Source of the DNA: Owenia fusiformis
Lineage: Eukaryota; Annelida; Polychaeta; Sabellida; Oweniidae
Assembly: GCA_903813345.2 (NCBI GenBank)
Contig: CAIIXF020000002.1
Coordinates: 62,001-126,000, forward strand
DNA length: 64,000 nucleotides
Direction of reading: 5' to 3'
Shown here: piece by piece, positions 1-12,688 of the stretch
Numbering within the stretch: position 1 is the stretch's first letter
Layout: the number at the start of each line of letters is the position of its first letter
Program-made: the position numbers and the translations under genes
Notes under the pieces: generated by a model
The model's database searches: none
What the model was told of the DNA's origin: nothing
Seen by the model: the letters and a program-made list of their open reading frames with translations, nothing else

Positions 1-143
1 TATTGCGTCATACCATCACTTTTCATGTGACTCACACCGTCTCACCCTCTTTAGATAAACGAACAAACTCGCTCAAGCCAATCGGATGATACCATTCTTC
101 TAAGATTGCACTTCATGTATAGAAGCATATTAAACTTTATAAT

Positions 144-487
144 GATCGCTCCTACTTAGAGGGTGCTGCACAAACCAGTTAGCTCATGTAAACTGATCGC
201 TTCTAGTTAGAGGGAACTGCACTAACCAGTTAGTTCATATAAAATGATCGCTCCTAGTTAGAGGGAACTGCACTAACCAGTTAGTTCATATAAAATGATC
301 GCTCCTAGTAAGAGAGTATTGTACAAGCCAGTTGGCTCATGTAAAATGGTCACTCCCAGTTAGAGGGTGCTACACAAGTCAGTTAGCTCATGAAAAATGA
401 TCCTTCTTAGTTAGAGGGTACTGTACAAGCCAGTTGGCTCATGTAAAATGGTCGCACCTTGTTAGAGGGTGCTGTACTAGCCATTTG
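144..487. repeat. 51-bp minisatellite, about 7 units
   Basis: The word GATCGC or a variant recurs at 144, 195, 246, 297, 348, 399 and 450, exactly 51 bp apart, inside a longer conserved unit containing TTAGAGGG and ACCAGTTAG. Units differ by a few substitutions and no indels. No coding potential is seen. Confidence 0.9.
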
Positions 488-1379
488 ATTAAAACGTATA
501 TGATTTTATCATTTTTATTCTATTATTTTGTTGTATAAGGTAGAACTTTCCATGGCTTTGTAAAATGTAGAGCTTCAAATTGGGTTAATAAAGGTAAACA
601 TTTCTCACTCAGGCATGTCAGGTATACGATTTGATGCAAGATTGATCCGATGGTTCAAATAGAAAACAAGTGCTGAGCAATCTGGATTCGATGAGAGATA
701 TGTGTGTTTTAGCTGTATATGGAGTTTTTCTGTGAGGACCAGATATGATATGCACACTCATAAATGACGGTACACCTATCACAACTTGCCTTCTTGACCT
801 AAATTGAGATGTTGGTATAATTTCATTAGAAACCCCCACGGGGGTAAAGCAGACCCGATGATGCAATGAGCTTGCTCGGCGGTATCATGACTGTGTAACG
901 GGTCTTAATGTATAAGTGTGCTCGGCGGTACGGGTAGGTTCAAACAACGCGGATCCTCAAAGCATGTGCTCATGGTATATTCGTGTTTTAACACCCGTGA
1001 ACCCTTGTAACTATCTTAAAAATGAAGTATTTTACGTGTACTAGTTGTATTCTTATGTAAATGTCAATCTGACCTTCCGAATAGAGAAAGGTACAATTGT
1101 ATTTGAAACAGGTTTTAAAGAATTCTTATTCAATTTTCAAGGGCAAACAAAGACCTCTTTTGTCTTGTGGATAAAGTAGGAAACACGCGAATGCGAATAT
1201 TTACGATATCCATAAATACGTGCAGGCCTATGAGAAAAGCATAATATGACCGATTAAAGAGCTGCTTGGTGTATAGGTTTATGTGAAACACTAAGTTGCT
1301 TAAAAGAAATACGATATCGTCCACCATGATGCAATTTTGTCAAAACTTTATACTGGACGTTGAATAAAAAATACAAAGC
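488..1379. other. Non-genic stretch, nothing recognised
   Basis: Only short open frames with no recognisable family are present. The phrase TGCTCGGCGGTA occurs twice near 870-930. I see no transposon ends. Confidence 0.5.
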
Positions 1380-1830
1380 TATCAACCGGATGTGCCATTT
1401 ACGTAGCCAAAACCGTAACCTGTCAATCAAAAATACCAAATTGTCAACAAGAAGTGCCATTTACGTAGCCAAAACCGTAACCTGTCAATCAAAAATACCA
1501 AACTGTCAACAAGAAGTACTATTTACGTAGCCAAAACCGTAACCTGTCAATCAAAAATACCAAATTGTCAACCAGAAGTGCCACTCACGCAGCCAAAACA
1601 ATAGCCTGTCAATCAAAAATACCAAACTGTCAACATGAAGTGCCATTTACGTAGCCAAAACCGTAACCTGTCAATCAAAAATACCAAATTGTCAACCAGA
1701 AGTGCCATTCACGCAGCCAAAACAGTAACCTGTCAATCAAAAATACCAAACTGTCAACAAGAAGTGCCATTTACGTAGCCAAAACCGTAACCTGTCAATC
1801 AAAAATACCAAACTGTCAAAAAGAAATAAG
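1380..1830. repeat. 62-bp minisatellite, about 7 units
   Basis: Units carry GTGCCATTTACGTAGCC and AACCTGTCAATCAAAAATAC; unit starts near 1392, 1454 and 1516 are 62 bp apart. A subset of units carries the variant CACGCAGCC. The array decays downstream into irregular ATACCAAACTGTCAA-like words up to about 2,110. Confidence 0.88.
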
Positions 1831-3240
1831 AAATACAAAACAAACAGCAAGAAAGACCAAGCTGTCTTCAAAAAATACATTGTTAACAAGTTATACCAAA
1901 ACTGTCGACAAGAATATATACATAAATAAAATCTCAACTGTTAGTAAAATACCAATCTGTCATTAAGAATACAAAACTCTTGACTAGAAATACCACTGTG
2001 CGAACCAGATAAAACAAACTAATTGTCAATCATAAATACTAAACTGTCAACAAGAAATGCCAGACCGTCAATCAAAAATACCAAAGTGTCAACCAAAATT
2101 ACCATACCGGAAATGTATATAACATTTATCTGTTATCGCGCCGCTCTTCATATCTAGCTGGATCGCTCAGTCAATGTTTTATGATTCTTTATCTGAATTA
2201 TATCAGTATAATTTTAGATGAACTCCATATTTCAGTCAAGTAGTAAATTAACACACATTGTCATTTCTTATAGATAAGTAGACGCTGGACCAAGTTGTTT
2301 AGAGTTGCCTTGCGTTGGACAATGTTGTAGAAATGTTAGAGTGAATTGTTGCTAGGCAATATATATCCAGGGTAAACTGCAAATTAAGCTTCGGACAATG
2401 TTGTAGAAATGTTGTAAGAGTGTATTATTACTAGGCAATATAGACCCAGGGTAAATTGCAGGGCTTTGGACAATGTTGTAGAACTTGTGGATTTTCTCCA
2501 ATAAAAGTTCAAATCAAAAGATATGGAGGAGAATAAAAATGATATGTGAGACAAGCAGGCAAATCCTAATCAAAAAGTTGTAGATGTGTTAGAGATCGTA
2601 TAACAATCCGAGTGATCTATTGTAAAGAGGGGGGAAGTGTTGCGACTATGAAATCTATAAATAGTCCCACAACGGTAATACCGACAAATATCACTAGCCA
2701 ATTACGACTTTTGAATCATTCAATGTCTTGCAAATAAACACATGACCTCGATTCAATATCGATCTCCGTAGCAATATACTCGGATCATCTTCTAATTAGA
2801 AATGTAAATGGGGGTATTTAAGAAGTCCACTGGGTCCAAAACACAATATGTTCAACTGGCCGAGTGTGATGTGGAAAACAAGCGCCTTGGGAACGAATGT
2901 CCATTAATAAGTATTTCTACATTGGCTCTTAGTAAATATTGCGTACCAAATAACAAACAGATAATCAACTGTCAATCATAGATATTAAATAGCATATTGT
3001 AATTAGAAATAGTACAATGTCAAATGACGATCCATACTGTTAACATAGAGTACCAAACTGAAAATCAGAAATACAATATCATATTGGCAATCGGAAAAGG
3101 TAAAATACCAAAAAGAGATACAATATTGACGAGTAAAACTGTTAACCCAAAGTACCAAACTGAATATCAGAAATACAACAATATCCAATAAATATAATAA
3201 TATCAAACAAATACAATAATATTTAAACAAATACAATACT
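1831..3240. repeat. Degenerate repeat-rich non-genic stretch
   Basis: Decayed relatives of the preceding array run to about 2,110 and again at 2,950-3,240 (words such as ACCAAACTGAATATCAGAAATAC). At about 2,285-2,480 there are three imperfect copies of a segment containing GGACAATGTTGTAGAA and CTAGGCAATATA. The remainder holds nothing recognisable. Confidence 0.55.
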
Positions 3241-3299
3241 ATTTGTTTTCGTCAATTCTTTATGATTTCGTTTCTAAAAGGAATTCCTGCCCTTGCTTA

Positions 3300-3465
3300 T
3301 TGTACCCCTCATTAACATCCTGTTTGTTGGCCCTCATTTACATGCTGTGTGTACCCTTCATTAACATGCTGTTTGTCACCCCTCATTTACATGCTGTTTG
3401 TTACCCCTCATTAACATGCTGTTTGTTACCCCTCATTAACATGCTGTTTGTTACCCCTCATTCAG
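3300..3465. repeat. 25-bp minisatellite
   Basis: The unit containing ACATGCTGTTTGTTACCCCT repeats with 24-25 bp spacing (CATGCT or variant at 3316, 3341, 3365, 3390, 3415, 3440). An open frame over it is a by-product of the repeat. Confidence 0.85.
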
Positions 3466-3797
3466 CCTACGGGTCAACTCAAAGGAGAAATGATAGATCT
3501 TTAATTTTAAAAACCCAGACTGTTGGCTTCTTCACTGCTTTACATTATGTGCTCTATTAGATCAAGAACATCTTTTAAAGAAGCAAAACAAACCGTTCGA
3601 AGTGGTAAATGTACCCTGATCCCGACACCGATTTATTTTCCTGCACCGTTCCCGGGACAGAGACATTCAGATGCGTGTAGTCCTCGGGTTTAAACGTTTC
3701 CGTCCCTGTGACCTCCCCCCCCACGATACCCCACCCCTAGACATACTCATATTGTACTGGATTGATTTTGTTAGCCACTTGTTATTCTGGGCTCCCC

Positions 3798-6359
3798 AAA
3801 TGTTCTGGCTTTTGCCCAACTGTTCCAACAACCTAAATGTTCTGGCTTTTGCCCAACTGTTCCAACAACCCAAATGTTCTGGCTTTTGCCCAACTGTTCC
3901 AACAACCTAAATGATCTGGCTTTTGCCCAACTGTTCCAACAACCTAAATGTTCTGGCTTTTGCCCAACTGTTCCAACAACCTAAATGTTCTGGCTTTTGC
4001 CCAACTGTTCCAACAACCTAAATGTTCTGGCTTTTGCCCAACTGTTCCAACAACCTAAATGTTCTGGCTTTTGCCCAACTGTTCCAACAACCTAAATGTT
4101 CTGGCTTTTGCCCAACTGTTCCAACAACCTAAATGTTCTGGCTTTTGCCCAACTGTTCCAACAACCTAAATGTTCTGGCTTTTGCCCAACTGTTCCAACA
4201 ACCTAAATGTTCTGGCTTTTGCCCAACTGTTCCAACAACCTAAATGTTCTGGCTTTTGCCAAACTGTTCCAACAACCTAAATGTTCTGGCTTTTGCCCAA
4301 CTGTTCCAACAACCTAAATGTTCTGGCTTTTGCCCAACTGTTCCAACAACTTAAGTGTTCTGGCTTTTGCCCAACTGTTCCAACAACCTAAATGTTCTGG
4401 CTTTTGCCCAACTGTTCCAACAACCTAAATGTTCTGGCTTTTGCCCAACTGTTCCAACAACCTAAATGTTCTGGCTTTTGCCCAACTGTTCCAACAACCT
4501 AAGTGTTCTGGCTTTTGCCCAACTGTTCCAACAACCTAAATGTTCTGGCTTTTGCCCAACTGTTCCAACAACCTAAATGTTCTGGCTTTTGCCCAACTGT
4601 TCCAACAACCTAAATGTTCTGGCTTTTGCCCAACTGTTCCAACAACCCAAATGTTCTGGCTTTTGCCCAACTGTTCCAACAACCTAAATGTTCTGGCTTT
4701 TGCCCAACTGTTCCAACAACCTAAGTGTTCTGGCTTTTGCCCAACTGTTCCAACAACCTAAATGTTCTGGCTTTTGCCCAACTGTTCCAACAACCTAAAT
4801 GTTCTGGCTTTTGCCCAACTGTTCCAACAACTTAAGTGTTCTGGCTTTTGCCCAACTGTTCCAACAACCTAAATGTTCTGGCTTTTGCCCAACTGTTCCA
4901 ACAACTTAAGTGTTCTGGCTTTTGCCCAACTGTTCCAACAACCTAAATGTTCTGGCTTTTGCCCAACTGTTCCAACAACTTAAGTGTTCTGGCTTTTGCC
5001 CAACTGTTCCAACAACCTAAATGTTCTGGCTTTTGCCCAACTGTTCCAACAACCTAAGTGTTCTGGCTTTTACCCAACTGTTCCAACAACCTAAGTGTTC
5101 TGGCTTTTGCCCAACTGTTCCAACAACCTAAATGTTCTGGCTTTTGCCCAACTGTTCCAACAACCTAAATGTTCTGGCTTTTGCCCAACTGTTCCAACAA
5201 CCTAAATGTTCTGGCTTTTGCCCAACTGTTCCAACAACTTAAGTGTTCTGGCATTTGCCCAACTGTTCCAACAACCTAAATGTTCTGGCTTTTGCCCAAC
5301 TGTTCCAACAACCTAAGTGTTCTGGCTTTTGCCCAACTGTTCCAACAACCTAAGTGTTCTGGCTTTTGCCCAACTGTTCCAACAACCTAAATGTTCTGGC
5401 TTTTGCCCAACTGTTCCAACAACCTAAATGTTCTGGCTTTTGCCCAACTGTTCCAACAACTTAAGTGTTCTGGCTTTTGCCCAACTGTTCCAACAACCTA
5501 AGTGTTCTGGCTTTTGCCCAACTGTTCCAACAACCTAAATGTTCTGGCTTTTGCCCAACTGTTCCAACAACCTAAGTGTTCTGGCTTTTGCCCAACTGTT
5601 CCAACAACCTAAATGTTCTGGCTTTTGCCCAACTGTTCCAACAACCTAAATGTTCTGGCTTTTGCCCAACTGTTCCAACAACTTAAGTGTTCTGGCTTTT
5701 GCCCAACTGTTCCAACAACCTAAATGTTCTGGCTTTTGCCCAACTGTTCCAACAACTTAAGTGTTCTGGCTTTTGCCCAACTGTTCCAACAACCTAAATG
5801 TTCTGGCTTTTGCCCAACTGTTCCAACAACCTAAATGTTCTGGCTTTTGCCCAACTGTTCCAACAACCTAAATGTTCTGGCTTTTGCCCAACTGTTCCAA
5901 CAACCCAAATGTTCTGGCTTTTGCCCAACTGTTCCAACAACCTAAATGTTTTGGCATTTGCCCAACTGTTCCAACAACCTAAGTGTTCTGGCTTTTGCCC
6001 AACTGTTCCAACAACCTAAATGTTCTTGCTTTTGCCCAACTGTTCCAACAACCTAAATGTTCTGGCTTTTGCCCAACTGTTCCAACAACCTAAATGTTCT
6101 GGCTTTTGCCCAACTGTTCCAACAACCCAAATGTTCTGGCTTTTGCCCAACTTTTCCAACAACCTAAATGTTTTGGCATTTGCCCAACTGTTCCAACAAC
6201 CTAAGTGTTCTGGCTTTTGCCCAACTGTTCCAACAACCTAAATGTTCTGGCTTTTGCCAAACTGTTCCAACAACCTAAATGTTCTGGCTTTTGCCCAACT
6301 GTTCCAACAACCTAAATGTTCTGGCTTTTGCCCAACTGTTCCAACAACCTAAGTGTTCC
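3798..6359. repeat. 37-bp minisatellite, 69 units without an indel
   Basis: The first unit starts at 3798 and the last, partial one at 6351; the distance of 2,553 bp is exactly 69 x 37. The unit contains TGTTCTGGCTTTTGCCCAAC and TGTTCCAACAACCT. The junction varies between CCTAAATG, CCCAAATG, CCTAAGTG and CTTAAGTG, giving internal higher-order structure, including a 222-bp (six-unit) block at 5798-6019 repeated at 6020-6241. Because 3 x 37 is a multiple of three, one 37-residue repeat can be read across all frames, so the open frames here are not evidence of coding. Confidence 0.95.
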
Positions 6360-7227
6360 GAGTTCATTTACTTTACCAGATCTGAAAAGAGAGAGTGCAA
6401 AAGCATTATTTTGCTTGAAAATGTTGGCACCAAAATGGTATCCTTTTTTGAACAATTGAGCCAAAATATATTGATATATTCTATTTTGATATTCTATTGC
6501 TATAAATTGAATTGAAAATCACCTTATCGAGTGTATTTTATAAAAGAGTAAACCTAGAATACTTGGGTCAGGTCAACACACTTGGGTAGACCAGAACACT
6601 TGGGGCTTCACACATATTTTCGTTTAGCCCTCCTCTTACACTTCTCACCCCATAAGGGGAAATAAACTGAGCCTCGGAGAACCACCGACTCGATGTATCT
6701 GACTGACAGCTCGGGGCCTTTGGTATAAGAAAGTTACTAAGTTCAGGAAGTTAGTAACAATCTGTTAAGTACAATATGTGCCAGATGGCCATGTTCTCTC
6801 TCCATAGACATGATAGAGTTACATCTACAATATGGAGGACTTAATCACTGAGTATTACACATGGCTGTAATTACTAGACTTAATTGGGGTTACTTCGAAT
6901 TACGTTATGTGTGGTGCCCTATGTCGGAATAATACACAGTAAAACCAAACATGGTTGTTGAACACTACCAGTCAAGTCCAAGTGGAATATGAAAAGGTAA
7001 CTTAAAACTAGGATCAAGACCGAGCTCTGCCTAATAATGACGTAATAATCCAACTAAAAAATTATTTTGTTGCCCATATCACCCGTTGCAAAAACAAATA
7101 AATACATGTATTATACCATCTCATTTCTCTCAGTCGTAAAAATTGCCATGGTGATACTTTGAATAATGTTTCGTGATCCATCTAGCATGTCTATGCTTTT
7201 GCCTTGCTTAATCTCAATTCAAAGGAA
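6360..7227. other. Non-genic stretch, nothing recognised
   Basis: It follows directly from the 37-bp array. The phrase ACACTTGGG occurs twice near 6,575-6,605. No family-level open frame or transposon end was recognised. Confidence 0.5.
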
Positions 7228-7598
7228 AGTCTCGGTTTGGAGAACAGTCTCCTGGGCTAATAATATTTGATGAAAAATATAGAAATATCACCAAAATTAA
7301 ATTATGAATATTCAAAAGAGGACATATAAATCTACACGATGTAAAAATATCAAAATTGTCCGAAGCAGGCGTAACTTGCAGTGGACCGATTCAATAAAAG
7401 ACAAGTCTCGATTTGGAGAAAGAAGTTCATCAGTGTACTGCACTACTAATTTCTAATGAAAGAAATATCACCCAAATTAAATTATGGATATTCAAAAGAG
7501 GACATTTAAATCTACGAATGTAAAAAGATCAACATTGTCCAAAGCAGGCGTTATATACGTGCAGTAGACTGATGAAATTCGTTCTCCAAACCGAGACT
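7228..7598. mobile_element. Short inverted-repeat element (MITE-like), 371 bp
   Basis: AGTCTCGGTTTGGAGAAC at 7228-7245 is the exact reverse complement of 7581-7598. Just outside, TCAAAGGA on the left and the complement of TCAAAAGA on the right extend the symmetry weakly. The interior is two direct copies of about 180 bp, the second starting near 7397 with a diverged copy of the terminal motif. There is no coding capacity. The superfamily is not determined and no clear target-site duplication was seen. Confidence 0.7.
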
Positions 7599-7904
7599 AG
7601 TCTTTTGATATAGTTGGGTCTTAAATCCAGTGGAGATGACGATACAAATAAATAGACGTTAAACAGAAACACGTTTGACTGTACTATAAAAATGGAGGTT
7701 TCTAATCGACAGGGGTTAACATACTAATGAACATAATCATCACTATTAATTTTACAATACCCAACTGACTTCAAATAGTGTGCGGTGCATTCTAATCATT
7801 TTAATACAGCGGGGAAGTTGGCACAAAGATGAGTTCATGGAACAGTAAAGACACCCTTTGAATGAGATTGTCTTCGTAGACCCTCTTAAACACTTTATGT
7901 ATAA

Positions 7905-8166
7905 ACTATTTATATGTCTAACATTACATCACTACATCGTTGCCTATACATAGATTGAAAACAATCATTTTAAGTCCGATACAACCATAGAACCTCCTAA
8001 ATATTGACACAAAAACTGTATAAACTATTTATATGTATAAATTATGTATATGTATAAACTATGTATGTATAAAGTATGTATATGTAAAAACTATGTATAT
8101 GTATAAACTATGTTTAGGTATAAACTATGTATATGTATAAACTATTTATATGTATAAACTATTTAT
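7905..8166. repeat. AT-rich short tandem repeat
   Basis: Irregular copies of TATGTATAAACTAT, mostly between 8,015 and 8,166. Confidence 0.75.
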
Positions 8167-8189
8167 AAACTAATGTGATATAGTCAGAG

Positions 8190-9535
8190 GCAAGAATGGC
8201 TTGCAGATTGGGAATTAGGGTACATAAAGGGAAGGCAACAATGAGATATATACAAGTTAATTATATATTTGTTATTTTGGGCGTTGAAAAATTGAACCTT
8301 AAGTTGTGTAATCTTTATTAGTATTACCTTACGATTGAATTGTAAACGTCTTTTCATCTTTTTCGTCTTATCGTCTTTGTTAAATTAGAAAATGTAATAT
8401 AATGTAATATATATCTTCAGACTGAATTTTAATGGGTTCCTCTTGGTAATCCAAGATGTGAAAGAGGGCATACAGAGAATCTTGAACAGAGAGTAAATGA
8501 CCCATTCACTTAACCAACGCCCCCCCCCCCTCACACACACACACATGACACACTTTTTCTCAGTATGTCGCTGCTGCCTCTTAATGGCAGATCTGCATGA
8601 TGATTTTCTAGAGTTATCTATACATTCTAAAGAACAAGTTAACACTCAATTAATAATCTGGGTACACTAAAGTACATTTTATGAAAAAATGAGAAATTTA
8701 GGCCGTGTTTAGAATAATTTACCAATGTATGTTAATCTGAAAAAAAGACATGGTCATTAAAATGGTAGAAAGTGCAATCTGACCTTAAGTCAAATGTGAC
8801 GATAGGAGGCAGGAGCATCGTGTTAACTAATGTCATGAACGTGGGCACTGTTGTTAACATACCTTTAAACGTGAAAAATATGCAAAATATTTCAATTCAA
8901 AATATATGTATAATAACGATACGTGTATGTGGACGCCAAGGTCATATACTGCAATCAAATTCTATTTTGAATGGCTCTACCTTACAATAGACTTTACTTA
9001 CGTTGAACTTCATGTGATCAGTCTAAGTACATTGCTTCGTAATGGACAGCTAGTATGCCTATTAGTGTTGTTATGATTATATCCAACTGTTAATGTGTCC
9101 TACATACGATATATAATCCAAAAAATCCACTGGCGAAAAGTAAAGCTATTGCTGAAGTATTTGATTAAATAGTAATATTTAGTTGGCGAAACTCTCCAAG
9201 CAGTTTTATATGTCCATTGAAACGCTAATCAAATACTCCAGTATTAAGTTTATTCGCATTTATCGCAGCGTGTATGTTCTATTGATACAAACCGCGACTG
9301 CGAGGAGGATTGAATACCAATATAATACATGTTGAAATGGCTATATACAAATAGTCGAATACACTAAAATACGTAGGTCAAAGTTCAAAGATAACGTCTG
9401 GCTAAAGGCGTTTTTTATTTCCCCAGGAATCTCTTGTGCGGCTTTTTGGGAAATGATGTCAATTTTATCCTAGCGGCAATGAACTTAGTTTAATAATGAT
9501 ACGTACACTCCCCTCCATAAGTTTGGCAACCTTTG
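8190..9535. other. Non-genic stretch, nothing firm
   Basis: It contains a C run followed by a CA microsatellite at about 8,521-8,545. CCTCCATAAGTTTGGCAACC occurs at about 9,512 and again near 9,700. A 72-codon open frame at 8772-8990 has no recognisable similarity, and I do not call it a gene. Confidence 0.4.
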
Positions 9536-10300
9536 CTCCCCCATTGAACTACGTGTTAAAGCCTCTTTATGTTTGACTTTTTATTATTTACTTACCCTGG
9601 GATGAAATTACTTATAATATTAATGGAAACGTAACTTGACTTTCATTTAGCATTCGTTTCCCATTGAAAAATAACCACCACACGCAATGTTACAAGCACC
9701 TCCATAAGTTTGGCAACCTAAGCTCCCCCATTGTTACTTCGGTCCAAAGCCTTCTCTATATTCCGGCTTTGAGGAGGAAGATTGAGCTGCCTTAGTATTA
9801 TAAATATTGTAAATCATTGTGTCACACGCACAGTAAATATGGCATAATAATATGAAATATACCTTTATGTATAGATTTGAAGAACATCAGCTCACATGCC
9901 CGTCTGAATCTATTGTTATATTTGATTTCTTTAAGCGAGAATAATTTCAAATGTTATTCACGTCCAGAACCGGAAGCCATTTTTAGCTACAGCGAGAAAA
10001 TTTCACCATGTGTCAAACTCCGAAATGAAATTTTGAAATATCTAAATCCAGACAAGCAACGCTTCATCCTAAATATGATTAATATTCTTTAAAATATTTA
10101 TAAAATTTATTAAAAATGAGTTCTAGGTGCGTGTAGGTGCGTGTAGCACAGTACATACGAAATCAATGAAGTTTCGTCTAGCTGTAAGCTAGAGACTCGA
10201 GTAACCCCATTGAACTACGTTAAAGCCTCTTTACGTAAGACTTTTTATTTACTTACCTGCGATAAAATTAGTTATAATATTTATGGAAACGTAACTTGAC
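9536..10300. repeat. Direct repeat pair, about 110 bp each
   Basis: The segment at about 9,538-9,645 (starting CCCCCATTGAACTACGT) recurs diverged at about 10,203-10,302. Shared words include TTAAAGCCTCTTTA and GGAAACGTAACTTGACTTT. It is an unassigned dispersed repeat. Confidence 0.7.
9856..10092 (+). other. Unassigned open frame, possible exon
   Basis: From 9856 to a TAA at 10090-10092 one frame stays open for about 78 codons in AT-rich DNA. The translation has mixed, non-repetitive composition and ends KQRFILNMINIL. A possible 3' splice site (TATAG, ending at 9874) precedes the better part. There is no in-frame ATG at its start, so as a stand-alone gene it is weak. It could be a terminal exon, a fragment of a gene, or chance. 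I recognise no family. Confidence 0.2.
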
Positions 10301-10379
10301 TTTATTTCAAATCCCTCGAAGGCAGTCACGAGCAAAATATATCCAGCAGTTCCAATAATCAAGTATGAATTCCTCACTA

Positions 10380-11460
10380 GTACCCCGGACAGGTTGTATG
10401 ATGCAGTCGTTTTTTTACTCTATATTTGCAATAGAACAACCATTTTTATTGAAATTTTCAAGATTTCTTCTAGAGACAATTTCCAACATGGAAAATAAAT
10501 ATTTTATCAAAATTTCCAATTTTATGATTTTGACAGGCTTTTTTCAAAAACACTACACTGTCAATAAAATACAGGTTTTTGCTTGAACAATTGAACTTTT
10601 AACGTCATTTTAAATATTGTCTGGCTATGGAATTTCCAGCCACCTAAAGTCTTTCCAGATATATCTGTTGCCATATTCATAATAATGGCTGATTATTGTT
10701 ATTCACTTGAGTCATATTCAGTATTATTACAGTGCATTAGGCGAATAAAAATTTGTTGCTCTGGACCTCGTTTTGTGAAGCGTTCCCTAGATTGAGCCCA
10801 GATAGAGGAGGTCAATCTTCTTGTCCACAGACATGAGTTCAACCAGGTCCAAAATAAAGTAAAACATTACGAATCTCCTATTTGAAGTATTCTTGGCAAT
10901 AGATCCTTCAGAGATGTTAATACAGCTGTGTCAAATTTCAACATGAAATTGTCAGGGAGACCTGACATTTTAAAAGCATGGTACAATTTACGTGCCACAG
11001 GCTCGCATTGCTGAGTGACGGTGGCGGAAAAAGCCAGTGGAGAAAAAGGTGCGTTTTCAGAGAAAACGTGACCCAGAATGACAAGTTCATTGGCCTAATG
11101 CACTGTAATAATATTAGGCCTATTGAATATGACTAAAATGAATAACAATAATCAGCCATAATTAATATGGCATCAAATACATCTGGAAAGACTTTAGGCT
11201 GTCAAAAATCCAATAGCTAGACAATCTTTGAAATGACGTCAAAAGTTCAATTGTTTAAGCAAAAACCTGTATTTTATTGACAGTGTAGTGTTTTTGAAAA
11301 AAGCCCGTCAAAATCATAAAATTAGGAATTTGACAAAATATTTATTTTCCATGTTGGAAATTGTCTCCAGAATAATATATGAAAATTTCAATAAGAATGG
11401 TTGTTCTATTGCAAATATAGAGTAAAAAAACGACTGCATCATACAACCTGTCCGGGGTAC
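10380..11460. mobile_element. Palindromic element with arms of about 370 bp, TA-flanked
   Basis: The left arm (10380-10743) starts GTACCCCGGACAGGTTGTAT, and the right arm (about 11092-11460) is its reverse complement with moderate divergence. A central spacer of about 350 bp separates them. TA dinucleotides flank both ends (10378-10379 and 11461-11462), as in Tc1/mariner insertions. No transposase frame was found, so it is a non-autonomous fold-back element. Confidence 0.85.
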
Positions 11461-11817
11461 TAAGCAAATAGGACGTTATCGGCCAACACAACGCAACCAA
11501 GACAGACGACAGTATCGTCCTGACCATACTCAAATTCACATGAACAAGAAAGTTCGATGCATTGATTAGTGCGACATCTTTTAATAACGTAGAAAGATTT
11601 CAAGCATTATAATAACTGTCACAACAACATAAATATAAAAGTGCCTTTACATTTGCCCTGCATTTTAAATATCGGTAATGGTACCTGTTTTGATAACTTT
11701 TGAGAATGTTTCCATGAATTCAACTATCATTCGAAAAACAAAGGCAGTCACGAATTGAAATGTGAAAAACAAGGCAATCACGAAATGGGCAAGCGTGCTG
11801 TTCCCTTAAGACTCTTA

Positions 11818-12575
11818 AGGTGCTATGGAAGTTAACAGGAAATGACAAAACAAAAAATGTCAAAACCATGCTGGATTTTGAACATTTTTTGAACCAAGAT
11901 AACAGAGTTCTGTTTGGACCTCCAGTCAGTTTAACTAGTGTCATATCATTTACATGACCGGGAACACAATGGAAATGGTCAGAATGACCATAAACATGAT
12001 GAAATAACCTTTTCAGCCCTCTTAAAATGTGACTGAAAAATAGCTAAAAGTACGTGCTCAGGAAAGGTCAATGAACAGAATCTTTTGATTTTTTCAGAAA
12101 ATGTGTCTAATATATTGCTCTAAATGATACAATCTTTGAAATTTGAAAAAAATCGTCTGAAACAATAATGGCTGTAGTTAAAAGGAAAATAGATCGATTT
12201 TAAATTCATTTTTTCATTTCTTTTTCTTTTTCTAAGAATGATATGAACATTTTTAAAATTGTATCATTTAGAGCAATATATTGGGCACATTTTCTGAAAA
12301 AGTCAAAAGATTCTGTTCAGTGACCTTTCCTGAGCACCTACTCTTAGCTATTTTTCAGTCACATTTTCAGAGGGCTGCAAAGGTTATTTCATCATGTTTA
12401 TGGTCATTCTGACCATTTCCATTGTGTTCCTGGTCATGTAAATGATATGTGGAACTAGTTAAACTGACTGGAGGTCCAAACAGAACTCTGTTATATTGGT
12501 TCAAAATATTTTCAAAATCCAGCATGGTTTTGACATTTTTTGTTTTGTCATTTCCTGTTAACTTCCATTGCACCT
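11818..12575. mobile_element. Second palindromic element, TA-flanked, 758 bp
   Basis: Arms at about 11818-12150 and 12242-12575 are inverted copies with ends AGGTGC...GCACCT and flanking TA (11816-11817 and 12576-12577). Shared words include GGAAATGACAAAACAAAAAA and GCTCTAAATGATACAAT. A 118-codon frame on the - strand crosses the right arm and is not treated as a gene. A diverged copy of one end lies at 35,863-35,957. Confidence 0.85.
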
Positions 12576-12688
12576 TATTAGAAGTTTGTATTTTCGAATG
12601 AAAAGATCGGACACTGAAATGAATTATTATAGTATACTCTATATTACCCCCTATGAATATCAAAGAAATGCCAATCAGTGATCTAGTA

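Noticed and set aside
144-487. Regular repeats as a CRISPR array
   Set aside because: Units are contiguous with no unique spacers, and the genome is eukaryotic.
2620-2660. Purine run (AGAGGGGGGAAG) followed by TGTTGCGAC, resembling the edge of a long terminal repeat
   Set aside because: No second terminal repeat, primer-binding site or retroelement protein was found nearby.
3243-3560. 105-codon + strand frame
   Set aside because: More than half is translated 25-bp repeat; the rest has no family resemblance.
4540-6515. Several 73-codon + strand frames repeating MFWLLPNCSNN
   Set aside because: They are readings of the 37-bp array, identical in all three frames, with no conserved start, promoter or domain.
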